From Erigeron canadensis (taxonomy: Eukaryota > Streptophyta > Magnoliopsida > Asterales > Asteraceae): DNA of 64,000 nucleotides. The first letter of the stretch is position 1. Each line of letters begins with the position of its first letter. The translations under genes were made by a program, and so were the position numbers. The notes beneath the pieces were generated by a model. It was not told where the DNA came from, ran no database searches, and was given only the letters and a program-made list of their open reading frames with translations. The stretch spans positions 36,402,275 to 36,466,274 of the forward strand of contig NC_057764.1 in NCBI RefSeq assembly GCF_010389155.1. Reading direction: 5' to 3'. Below are positions 23,927 through 34,764 of this stretch, one piece after another.

Positions 23927-25819
23927 CTAGCAATCATCTTGTTTAGCACCAATAGGCAATAGCTGCTGCTGTAGCAAGTATTGTTGATTAATCAACCTGT
24001 AATACTCATCTCTGCTTATTGTTACTTGTGCTGGGCAGTCCTCTATAGAAGCCCCTGGTGTAAAAGGATCGTTCTGTACTTTTCTGAATGGATTGTTTGT
24101 ATCAATTGCCTGATTTTGTGACCAGTATGATATAATGCATGAATTATTGACTGGAATGTCATATAGATCATATAGAAATGGGTTATCATGGTTAATAGGT
24201 GTAAGTTGAGGTTGTGGGTGTCTATGCAATTTGTAGTCGCTAGACGTCTCGAAGGTGTTCATCAAAATAGTTGTTTGATTAGGTGATTGTTGGTTGGTGG
24301 GTGTCTGTGCCATCGCAAGCTCCCAACCATAATTTGAACCAGTTTCTCTACGCTTGGAGAAGTTCTTAAAACCATTTTGTGCTTGAGGATTCTCTAAATC
24401 ACAAAAACTATGGGTTAGAGTATTTGATGAAGGTGTCTCACTCTTGGCTGGAACGAACTCCCAGTTGTTGCTCGAGGCTGGCTGCGATTGGGAATTTGAT
24501 GAAGATGACTCAGACAAATCGGTCGCCAAAACTGATTGCAATAAATCTTGGTTCTTTTCGTTTTCTTGGTTTTCTTTGTTCTCATCTTTAGCTGGCCATT
24601 CATCGAAAGAAACAAGGTTGTCCGCAGGGTTTGTCACATGCGAGGAACCAGTTGAACAGTTCATATCAGAACGGTCCGAACATGCCTTTAAGCCAATCGA
24701 GATTGAAGGGCTTTTTGCCTCCTCTGTAGCGATCAATATTTTCTCAGATGACTCATATTCTGAACCAGATTCAGAAGTTTTATCAGAAGTCCTCTCTGTA
24801 GACGAGCTAAACCCCGAGAAAACGGATTCTTCTCCATAACTTTGATGGCTTGAGAACAAATTAACCCCTTGGAGAACCAATGCTTTATCCTGTGTTTGGG
24901 AAGTTGTTTGATCCTTCAAAAGTTCCTGTAGCGTCTCAATCAGCTCCTTCGACAATAGCTGGACAGTCGGATACTCCAAACTTTCCCCAACACCAAGCGA
25001 TATAGACTCGGTATAAAACTCGTGAAGCTCTTCAAACTGCTTTTTGGCATCTACACAGATTTCGAGTATCCTAACACGTGATTGGTATGGCAAGGGCAAG
25101 ACATTATCAAGCAAAAGAGCCAACCCATCCGAAATATCTCTATACAAATTGAAACTCTCTTTAACAACCGCATAACATGATATCTTGACCAACTGGTTAT
25201 CTTTCGCAATACCAGTTGGTCTTGTAGCGATTGCTCGTTGTCGCAATCGTTGCCAGTAAGCAATTTTATCAAGCAACATTGCAGGTTTCATATCGTTACT
25301 TTTCTTTCTAAAGTGATTACATCCATCTTTATTGTTGTGTGTATATCTTCTTTGAAGTTTCCCGGTCAGAAAACATTCCAGACGTTCTTCTAAATACAAA
25401 CCAAACGTCCGAATGAACCCGGTATAGTCCCATGGGTTTGCTTTTGAATAATTGTTAAAATCTAAAAGATTTAGCCGCCTACCACCACTTTTTGATGCAT
25501 GAAGAATTTCTCTAGGAAAATAAGGATCACCATCTTGAAATATACGTAACACAAGCATTAATGATTTTAGAGCAACAATCCAATTATGGGTACGAGTGAT
25601 TCTTTTGCATATGGCTCGTGCACACGAAGATGCATAGTTTTTGTCAGACGATATCAGGTCAAGAATTTCATATACATAACGTTCATCGATGGGTAATTCG
25701 TCGTGTAAGGTGGCTTTGAGGACTGCAATTTGGATATTAGATGAGCTATTGACTATGGCTAGACTTATGCTTGTTTGATCCTTGATTGCTCCTATGGCTT
25801 GTTGTAATCTGTTTGGCAT
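23927..25819 (-). CDS. ANTH-domain clathrin assembly protein (AP180/CALM type)
   Basis: A single-exon 630-residue protein. The start MPNRLQQAIGAIKDQTSISL is the characteristic opening of plant ANTH proteins. The ANTH fold spans about residues 20-290 and binds phosphoinositide-containing membrane. A KATLHDE-x-PIDERY segment sits where the family has its lipid-binding K-x9-K-x-K/R-H/Y motif; the first Lys and the final RY are kept, while the middle position is Asp. The C-terminal half is Ser/Gln/Asn-rich and disordered, with NPF near 546 and 576 and DPF near 584, plus WEF/WEL patches. Such motifs bind clathrin and AP-2 or EH-domain partners. The expected role is cargo or SNARE sorting and coat assembly at the plasma membrane. 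Length and motifs fit the longer plant PICALM class; the exact orthologue is uncertain. Confidence 0.9.
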   Translation of the reverse strand: MPNRLQQAIGAIKDQTSISLAIVNSSSNIQIAVLKATLHDELPIDERYVYEILDLISSDKNYASSCARAICKRITRTHNWIVALKSLMLVLRIFQDGDPYFPREILHASKSGGRRLNLLDFNNYSKANPWDYTGFIRTFGLYLEERLECFLTGKLQRRYTHNNKDGCNHFRKKSNDMKPAMLLDKIAYWQRLRQRAIATRPTGIAKDNQLVKISCYAVVKESFNLYRDISDGLALLLDNVLPLPYQSRVRILEICVDAKKQFEELHEFYTESISLGVGESLEYPTVQLLSKELIETLQELLKDQTTSQTQDKALVLQGVNLFSSHQSYGEESVFSGFSSSTERTSDKTSESGSEYESSEKILIATEEAKSPSISIGLKACSDRSDMNCSTGSSHVTNPADNLVSFDEWPAKDENKENQENEKNQDLLQSVLATDLSESSSSNSQSQPASSNNWEFVPAKSETPSSNTLTHSFCDLENPQAQNGFKNFSKRRETGSNYGWELAMAQTPTNQQSPNQTTILMNTFETSSDYKLHRHPQPQLTPINHDNPFLYDLYDIPVNNSCIISYWSQNQAIDTNNPFRKVQNDPFTPGASIEDCPAQVTISRDEYYRLINQQYLLQQQLLPIGAKQDDC

Positions 25820-25846
25820 TGTTGTTTTATGATAATTTACCCTCTT

Positions 25847-26044
25847 TTAATCTCCTGTGTTTTCTGCAAAGTCGTTTTCCTTTCTTGAAAGATTTACGAC
25901 TTTGCTTGCTACCCTTTTGATAAAGTCTGCAGAATTTTCAGTATTCAATTCGTTAATGATTTGGGCAGCAATGAAGGTTTTGCAGGAGATTTGGAGAGGG
26001 GAAATGAAGATGCGAAAGAGGGTGGGTGTCTGCATAAATGTCAT
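25847..26044 (-). other. possible upstream ORF in the ANTH gene leader
   Basis: A 65-codon frame ends 27 bases before the ATG of the ANTH gene. If transcription starts right of 26044 it would be a long upstream ORF that lowers translation of the main frame. The transcript start is not visible and the peptide has no recognised features, so this could be chance. Confidence 0.25.
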
Positions 26045-26120
26045 TGAGTTTATTGGTTATTCCTTGATTATCTCATCACCATTGAGAAAATTTGGGATTG
26101 CTTATTGGATTCTATGCTAA

Positions 26121-28675
26121 ATTAAGGCATCATCTAAATGTCTATATATCTGGTATATGTTGTGAACTAATGTCTCTTTGATAGCAAAGATATACAAGTA
26201 GTTGTGTTCGCTATTGAAAATACTGGCGAGTTAACCTGTCTTATATGTAGGTTGATGATCAGAAGGCTTTTTAAGTTTTAAGTCAAGTCCATGACGTTTG
26301 GTTTAAAGATATCTAGCATAATTAAGTCGGGTTAAGGCATCTATTATCGTTTAGCTCCTCCTGTATGAGATACGTTCATCATTTGCGTGTTTATGGACAG
26401 TAACCTGTACACGATGAACCTGAAATCACATAGACATCAGCGCTATATATCACTAGAGCTTCCTTGAGTATGGGCTCTTGCCTGTTTGGAGTAGGTTTTG
26501 ACTTTTGACAATCAAGTGAGTAAAAGGTGAGACTTGAATGCCCATCCTTAATAGGGGCTAGCTGATCTGTTATAAGGGTTATCTACTAGCATTTTCGCCC
26601 AATTCACCCGAACCACTTATATCTTGGAAACAAATGGTTAATTCATGCAGTATATTCAAAAATGTTTGGCTACTAGAAGCACAATATTTCGTTAACAACG
26701 TACATACATACTACATGACATATATATATATATATACAATCAAAATTAATAAGATTTTGTTAATGAGAGCCATATGATCAAAGTAAGTGAGTGAAATGAA
26801 AGGGCAAAGTGGAGCATGTGGGATGTACTGTATAGGCAAACGAGAATCTTAAGTAAATAAAATTAATATACATCCATCTCATGTTCTTTTTGGTGTGATC
26901 ATAGTATGCTGTCACATGCATATTTTTCAAATGAAAAGTAATCGGGGGCTAGTGCCTAGTGGCGTATCTGTCAAAATAGTTGGTATTCATTGGATGTTAT
27001 ACGGATCTCTTGCTTATTAATGCAAAGGAATTGCAAATCTAGCAAATGAAAAAATAATCCAATATTGGTCTGATCGATTCCTCAATCAGAACTTTAGATG
27101 AATAAATTTTGCTTATATGCTCCATGTCCTCTGGCATTAGATTAATGTGTAGTATGTATAACTGCACATGATCTTACTAACGCCATTTACCTTTAAAATT
27201 CTTGTTAATGACATACTTACTTATAAGTTATTATATAAATAAAGTTATCATCAAATAAAAACAATGTTAAGCATTAAAAAATATGTAAAAGTTAGGCCTC
27301 AATATAGTTTCTTACATGACATATCATGTAATTATGTAATTGACAGTAGACAATAAAAAATCTAAGGAATATGATTCAAAGATAATTTTTTATTTTAACC
27401 ATTAAATTCAACCAAATGATCGAAATTTTTAATTTTATTAGTAGAGTTGTATAGTATAACTTTAGGAGATATCAATGTGAAACATTTATGAAAATTGACT
27501 TTGTATGAGTATGTCGTTATGGTTAGGAATAAAGTTCAACATTCCACATTGGCGCGACAAACAATTGTCAGAAATGGCGTTGAATTATGTGGTGGATTTG
27601 CAGAGCAGCAACATGGAGATGTTTTCTTTTTTCTTTTTTTAACTTATCTTCCCCAAATCAAAAACTATGTAACGATATATGTATTTTATACCTTACATCT
27701 GGATTAAATCTTGTTTCTTATAAAACGTTTCATTTTTGTTACCAAACAATGCCATAAATTTTATTTTGTCTTGAAGAATATCGCTTTGCCTTTTGGCTTT
27801 AATTGGATACAAATATGGTGCTTTTTTAATTTTCATCACTTTAATTTAGCCAAAGTTTATGGGGACAACGCAAAGGCAGCCCTTTATGATTATACCTTTG
27901 CTTCTCGGCCAAAACACTTTTGGAGATACCCAAATCCACAACTTACAATTGCATCATCTCAACCCATTTCAAGCTTATACATGGGACCAACTTTTTGGAA
28001 TCCTATACTACAATTTATGTCATAAGGAAATAAAAAATGATTAATTAATCAAACTCATATATTTAAAAATCAACCTAAAACTAAATAATTTAATGTGTAT
28101 TCTACTAATTCTCTTTTCCAATCTTGTCCCATGATTTTTCTACATGTCATCATCTTATTATTAAGCATATCTTTAAGCACACCAATTAGATTGATTTATT
28201 ATTATCCTAAGGAAAATGATAGACTAGACTTGAAATTATGTATTCCGAGATATAGTTAGTAAAAAGATCAAAGAGACATTAGTAGGATCAAACCAGGCAA
28301 CCTCAGAGCACTGTTCGCGACACATAAACACCCACTACTACACACAGGAAAAAAAGAAGTCTCATCAATCTCATAATTCTCGCGTACTGCTAGGTGATTT
28401 GGAAATGCCGAAACGACTGTGTTTTCTCAAATAAGAGGCCATCAACCCGGTTTGCAGCAAAGGAAATAAAGACTATAAGCTATCTCTGACTGACTAACAA
28501 ATCTTCGAAGCACTAACGCACTGTGTAGATTGGAAAACCTGGGGTAGCTTTAATTTTTAGTTTTTATCTTCTTCACCCATAACACTATAAAGCTGATTGT
28601 ATTTCTTTTTGTTTCCTTTATTTCTTGGTAACCATATTGTAAACTCCTAGCATCTCGCTAGTTTACTTTATGATA
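26121..28675. other. intergenic; LINE-like tail near 28500-28680
   Basis: Mostly AT-rich DNA with a TA run near 26716. On the plus strand near 28520-28560 a frame ends VDWKTWGSFNF-stop, followed by a T-rich stretch with TAGCATCTCGCTAGTTTAC. This resembles the end of LINE ORF2 and the tail seen after 18789 (TAGCTTCTTGCTAGTTTGAG). It is probably a second, more decayed LINE end. Frames at 27495-28044 show no family features. Confidence 0.4.
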
Positions 28676-28684
28676 ATAAAGTTG

Positions 28685-28813
28685 GGGAAGTGATATCCCA
28701 CAACACAAATTAGCCATCCACAACATATGTATATATTCTACTAAACAGTGTACAACTGTGTAAAACAATGATTGTTGTGGATGGTTAAATTATGTTGTGG
28801 GATATCACTTCCC
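28685..28813. mobile_element. Mutator-like MITE, foldback, 9-bp duplication
   Basis: A 129-bp element made almost entirely of two 40-bp inverted arms that start GGGAAGTGATATCCCACAAC and differ at only about three positions. The spacer includes CAGTGTACAACTGTG. A perfect 9-bp duplication, ATAAAGTTG, flanks it (28676-28684 and 28814-28822), the length typical of Mutator superfamily insertions. The transcript would form a long hairpin. Confidence 0.8.
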
Positions 28814-28822
28814 ATAAAGTTG

Positions 28823-29507
28823 ATTGAACGTTAAAAAAAAAGAGAGAATAGGATCAATAATATAAAGATGATAAAAAACAAATATGTAATCCATCATTTA
28901 TACATTGCATGGATTAGACTCGATATAGCATAAAGCTTAACTAAGTTTCAGTGGAGTTTGAGCTACTCAAACACACATTGAGGTCGAGTTCGACTTCAAA
29001 GTACTCGATGCTTAAATACGGAGTGTTACCAACCTTGTGTCATTTTACAATTTTAGCATTTACGTATGTCTTTAATTTTTTATCCATACTTATCGTACCA
29101 TACAATTGAAAAAAGTCAAGATGTAAAAGTGTAGTGTCATGCATAATTATCATATTAAACTGAATCAAGTCAATTAGTCAAGATTGACACTATGTCACCG
29201 ATCTTGAGTCCTGTTACGTTTCTAGTCCATTATTGCGTAAATCTTAATTGATAAATCGAGTTGACCCAAGCTCTCGGTTAAATTAATCGAGCTCAAAAGT
29301 TCAATCAAACTTAAGATGACACTACGTCACCAAAAAACAATTAACCCACATATAAATAATAGCTGCATGCCTACACAATACATTAAAAATTTAAGTGCTA
29401 ACCCCACATTACAACTAATCCAAAATTAACAAAACCTACAATGAATAATTAATATACTTAAGTTTCGTTTCTTTCGCCATCATTTTCCTTGCCCTGTAAT
29501 TCCCTCT
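28823..29507. other. 3' flank of the glucanase gene
   Basis: AT-rich DNA with no gene. The part next to 29507 should contain the 3' untranslated region of the minus-strand glucanase. Confidence 0.4.
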
Positions 29508-31153
29508 TCAGTACCTTGTAGGAAACTCACACTTTCCAAATCCTGCATTAACAAACACAAATCACATTATTATTGTTAATTCAGTCTAAATTAAATCTTA
29601 AGCAACTATGATTAAGCAAATAAATCAATTAAGAAATAACAAAATACATACTTGGTGGCTGAGTAACTACATAAGCCGCCCCATCAAAAACACACGCGCC
29701 AGCAGCGCGTCCCATCTTCTGATAGTAACTATTGAACGCATAAGAAGCATGAGCTCGTAACGTATTAGGATCATAACACGTGGATCCGGGCTGAATCGGA
29801 CGGCAATCAGCACGTCCTTCACCACACGCATAATCCAAACCCATTTGCAATTTATCCTCCCCTACATCCTTTGCCACACACCAAGTTTCACCCAAACCCG
29901 ACCCGTTTCCGACCGGGGTCGACATCCTCACATCACCACTACGTATCACCGGAGAACTCTCTTCTCCGAAATCTTTCAAATCATCCGTCGTAAACGGAAT
30001 GTTGTACACCTTTTGCATATTTGGGTAAAACAAGCCGTAGTTTCTTTCTGAAACCGGCCCGGGTTTCTTGTTCTCGTTAAATAAGGCGAACAAGAAAACC
30101 GTGAGGTTTGCTTTCGGGCGGAGAGGTGTCCCTCCGCCCGTAAGAATACGTTTAATTAAATTGCCATTGTATGCAGCCGCATTTTCAATACTAGCTCCAA
30201 TTTCATTATCATCCCCTTTAGACGGCCAACCCGTCTCCGTAACAACCAACGGAATATCGTCGTATTTCAAAGCCGACATGGCAGCGAACACCGCATCAAT
30301 CTGAGCATCGAAGAGGCTGAAATAACGTAAACCGTTTCCAGAATCAACAACACCCGGATTTTGTCTAAATAAAGAGTAATCCAACGAAATAACATCCGAA
30401 TTCGACTCGTATGCGAAAAACGGATACGCATTAACCATCAGATACGAATTAGTTTGTTTCAAAAACTCAAACATTGGTTTAAAAACCGGTTCGATTAACT
30501 CCGGTCGAAAAGATCCAGAAGACGAAGGATACGAGTTTTGTAAAGCGCTTAAAGCGACAGGGGACGAGAGTTTGATAAAAGAATCAAGTTTATATTTGAC
30601 TAATCCTTGGTGAATGTTTTTCATAGCGGGTACTAGGAATGCTGTCGTGTTTTTAGGATCAACGAAAACTTCATTTCCAATGGCGATGGATTCGATTAAT
30701 GTGTGTGGATAGTATGCGGCTACATTGCGACGAACCCATTCGTTAGCGAATGATTGTTTTCGAGATGCCGCGAATAAGAGCTCGTTTGGGAGGTTAACTG
30801 TTACTTTGATGTTGGTGTTGGATAACGAGCGGAGGACGGATGGATCGGTGTCGTAGACTTTGACTCTTTCGATTCCTTGAGATTTTAGAAGCTTTACGAC
30901 TTTGAATGCTGATGGTAAGTCGCCTGCTGTACGGCCGTAGTTTACCCCAATTGAACCTCCATCTGTTTCGTTTCCAAATAAAAAATAATTAAAACAAATT
31001 AGTATTGTAAACTAAGAAAGAAAAAATGTCAAATGAAATGGAATAAAACAATGAATAGTGAAAGAATGAAGATTAGTAAAATGAACCTGCAAATGAGACA
31101 AGTACACATATGAGAAGTAGTAGTGAAATGGAAAATAAGATGTGTGTGGCCAT
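29508..31153 (-). CDS. beta-1,3-glucanase, GH17 plus CBM43 (X8)
   Basis: Three exons: 31153-31087, 30962-29652 and 29542-29508. They total 1413 nt and give 470 residues. Exon 1 encodes only a 22-residue hydrophobic signal peptide (MATHILFSISLLLLICVLV) and one split base. The mature enzyme begins DGGSIGVNYGR. GH17 catalytic residues are visible: the acid/base Glu in IAIGNEV (about E120) and the nucleophile Glu in VVTETGWPSKG (about E265). A CBM43/X8 module follows from TWCV (about 383) to the end, with its usual Cys set and the YYQ and CxF patches. The 35-nt last exon ends CEFPTRY with no hydrophobic tail, so it is predicted to be secreted without a GPI anchor. It should hydrolyse callose and related 1,3-glucans in the wall. 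Without the splice, exon 2 would read into a stop at 29629. Confidence 0.94.
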
Positions 31154-31733
31154 AATTTACAGTGAGTGAAGTGTGAGATGAGAGATATGAAAAAAAGGGA
31201 ATGGAGAGAAATGGCGCTTTTTATTAGGGGGGAATAAGAGTGGCAGTAGGTCCAAAAGAAACAGTAAATATGGCCGTTGATTGGAGAACATTCTATAGAT
31301 GCCGTTGGATTGATGAGATTATTTTGAGAGGTGGGCCCTATCTTTCAGAAATTCGACCGTTCGTATTGGGTACCCAAAAAAAGCTTTATACGTAACGAAT
31401 TAATGATATTTTTATTTGGAATAAGGCATTTTGAAAACGATTACTATTGCAAATTAGCTTCTTTGGTAAATCTTCTTGTTATATGAGTATTTTATACAAA
31501 CTCGAACTTACAATATAATACAGTAACTGAGCTGGTGTTATTTTTTTGAACATTAACTTTTAATGACCAACCAAACGATTGTTGGTGGTGTTATTGATTT
31601 ATGAATGAATGATCTAATCAAAGTACCACGTTGAAAGAAAAGGTTAATTGATCTGATGGCCGTCCGATTGCAAGTTTAATTTGTTGAAAGTTGAAATATA
31701 AGCATTGTTTGAAACATATATAGAGATTAGTTA
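31154..31733. other. promoter region of the glucanase gene
   Basis: Upstream DNA of the minus-strand glucanase. A purine-rich leader (plus strand GAGATGAGAGATATGAAAAA) lies next to the start. No defined motif could be assigned with confidence. Confidence 0.4.
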
Positions 31734-31929
31734 GGCTGGGAGTAGTGAGGTGTCATATCACACATTGTTTATAATGTATATAAATATTGAAGTACAAAAA
31801 GTATCTAAAAGAAAAATAAAACAATGATTGAAATAAGACACATAGCAAGAACCCCCTTACCCTCCTAGATAGCCGTACTCTCATTTTTTTTTAAGGACTA
31901 CCTAATGTGTGACATGAAGTTGCTCATGC
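31734..31929. mobile_element. candidate PIF/Harbinger-like MITE
   Basis: A 196-bp segment flanked by TTA (31731-31733, 31930-31932). Its left end GGCTGGGAGTAGTGAGG and the reverse complement of its right end (GCATGAGCAACTTCATG) are only loosely alike, but both are followed by TCACACATT. Ends are less clear than in the other elements. Confidence 0.35.
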
Positions 31930-32109
31930 TTAGGATAACTCTATTCCTTTTAAACTTAAGATAAATGTATTAGAAAAATTCTTATAGATGTTATGATAAT
32001 CATTATTTTTTGAATATGCTACTCTCTTTACTTTATTTTGATCATTTGCATTATCGATATTAATTTTGTTGCAAAATCAATTTTCAAAAAAAAAAAACAA
32101 AAAACATTA

Positions 32110-32662
32110 AGCCTATGAGGAGTGAGGAGGCTTTAGGGCACCCCATATGGGGGCGACTTCCGCCATGTGACGGTGGCTCCCCCAAAGAGATGCTCATCCT
32201 TTTTTTTGGAATGAGACATCCCTTTGGATACCACCTCCTATTATTTTTATTTTTAATACAATTTTTATAGATAATGTTAATTAGTTTAAGGTTGCTTTGG
32301 TAGTATAGATGAAAGTATAAGGCTGTAAATAAAAATTATCATTAATATATACTTCAGGGTGTATCTTCTTCCTCATTTCCTGGTCGCCGCTCCAAATAAT
32401 GGCCGGAAAAACAAAGTCCGGCAAAACGCACACACAAATACACACAGACAAACAAACACACACACACTTATATATATATATACATCTATATAAAACGGAC
32501 TGAACAACTATTTTTTTTCTTGGAAACCACAAGGGCGCGGGCGGAAGTAATGAGTCAGGCTTCTTTTTTTTTGGTCTTTGCCTCCCATCAGAGCACTACA
32601 CCAGGCGGAAGTGAGGCGGAAAAGGGCGGCATCGGGCTCAAGAGTGCCTCACTCCATACAGC
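32110..32662. mobile_element. candidate PIF/Harbinger-like element
   Basis: The left end AGCCTATGAGGAGTGAGG and the reverse complement of the right end, GGCTGTATGGAGTGAGG, form an imperfect inverted repeat and resemble the left end of the element at 31734. TTA precedes the left end, but the right flank reads TAT, so a duplication is not proven. The interior is GC-richer than its surroundings and contains a CA/TA microsatellite. Confidence 0.4.
32429..32486. repeat. CA and TA microsatellite
   Basis: A run of CACACA with interruptions (AAATACACACAGACAAACAAA) is followed by a TA run. Confidence 0.8.
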
Positions 32663-34764
32663 CTATTTTTTAAAAAGAGTAAATGGGTGGGAACTATCTG
32701 GTCCATGTACTATATTGGTATCAAAAGCGCACACCAAATATAACTCATATCTGGCCAGTCATCATCCTTACACATGAATCATAAGATATAGTTTTTGCAC
32801 TTGTTTTTTACAAGTTTTAAACCTGTGACCTCTATGCTTCATTTATGAGTCAACGTAATCACATGATAACGGTAACACTCGGGCTTCATCCGTTGGTATA
32901 CATACATTATATTTTGTTATACCTATATAAAGTCCCAAGGTATGAAAACCCAAAAAGAGGCTGACCCAATTTAAATGAGATATGATAGCTTCTTTATGTT
33001 CTAACATTCTTGCCAATACATTATCTTCATTCTGTTCCGGATTGTAATCCCTAATTATACGTGTAATAGCTATATTTAGCACACTATTTCACGTCAAATG
33101 TCAATCTTAATTAAAAAAAATGACCTTTAATTGTCTAATAAAAAGTTTTCATATATTCATGAATTTATTTATTATTATTCAACGTGCTATTTAATCGGCT
33201 AACCTATTGTTTTTCAATTATTATTAATTAAACTATAAAGCTTCTACTAACAACAAATTTTCCTTAAAATTAATAATAATTTTTTACTGTCCAAACAATT
33301 AACAATCACTTTTTTTTTATAACTATAAACATCAAAATTAGTTTTTGTAACTAATAAGTTTTCATCATCTAACTAAACATCTTATAAAATTGATTATTAT
33401 CTTATTTTCTTAAAAATTGACAAAAACGATTTTCCTTTAAGTTAATAAACATATAATTGTATGTGAATTACATATAACACATATACATTGTATTTGAATC
33501 CCCTACTCAAGAGTCAAGAGCATTTAACACATTAAAATGCGAGATGATATCATGCATTATTTGTCGCTAATGATAACTATATAAGTTTAGTTAACATTAC
33601 TTTTATCATAAAATCCAGATAGCACGTTTTAATATTAAAAGTAGAATTATAATTTTTTTATACATGTTAATAATTTTGGGTTCAACACTTAAAACTTCGA
33701 AAGCAACATGAGATTGGGTCATAAGCTAAATCTCATAATAAACTGGTTGGGTTTGGGTTATATTTCCAACCACGCACATCTAGTAATTTAAGTTGTCATA
33801 ATTGAAATACTCAATAGAAACGAAGATTCACACAAATCATTGACTCATTGAGTTTCGAATTTTTAAATAAAGGATAAGGCTGCGTATCTAATCAATATTT
33901 TGCAATTTTTTTCTTCTCTTCCGAACGTTTATGGTGGGGGAATGGATTTCGTATGTTTATGTATTATTGAATTGAATTATGATGTGACAAATCGTCTGTT
34001 TTTTGCATATTAACGTTAACACTTTGCATAATTCGCTAAATTATACTGTTACTTAATTACCTTCAACACAAAAAAAAAGTCATCAATAAGGATATGCAAG
34101 ATATGCAATCACATGGTATCTAAAACTTCAAATATAATGAAAATTCATTTTATGACTTTATTTTTGTCAATCTATTGTACTTTTTTGAAGTTTTGAATGA
34201 TTGTAACTTTTTATTTTTATTTTTATGATGATCTCATTATAATACTTGTAACTAGTAGGGCCTCTAGATCTTGGTCATGGCCTTGCACATCGCCATAACA
34301 CTATAACAGGCAACCACTAGAAGTCAAGATATCGTTCCGCTACTTCCTCAGATCGTTGGGCAAGTAAATTGTTAGTCCTATAAAATTTAAATCTTTATAA
34401 ATAATCAAATGTGTTAGATAAGTAACAAAATTGTTTTGTTTAACTTATATACAATATACAATTCTTGATGCATTAAAAAACTCTTCCTTTATTGCGTAGC
34501 CATTTAACCTGTTAGAAATAAGTCAAAATAAGTGATTAATAACAAATCCTAAATTGACCATATGTATTCATTAAAGATGGATCCAGGGTGATACCCGTAT
34601 ACCTGTATATTTACAGCCAAACCTTGTTATTTACATCAAACAAAACAACATTCTGATGTACTCTTTGAACCAACTACGAGGCCTTGCATAAAATTTGCAT
34701 TTTCCTGTACAACAACTACGCAGTCAACTACTCGTATGGTCAAGATACGGTTTAATGCAAAACT
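32663..34764. other. intergenic, nothing recognised
   Basis: AT-rich DNA. The frame at 32843-33082 has no family features. The rightmost part should hold the 3' untranslated region of the membrane-protein gene. Confidence 0.4.

Noticed and set aside
24444..24839. 131-codon frame on the plus strand
   Set aside because: Lies wholly antisense to the clathrin-adaptor coding sequence and mirrors its Ser/Glu-rich region; a shadow frame.
32281..32532. 83-codon Cys/Val-rich frame
   Set aside because: Created by the CA microsatellite read on the minus strand.
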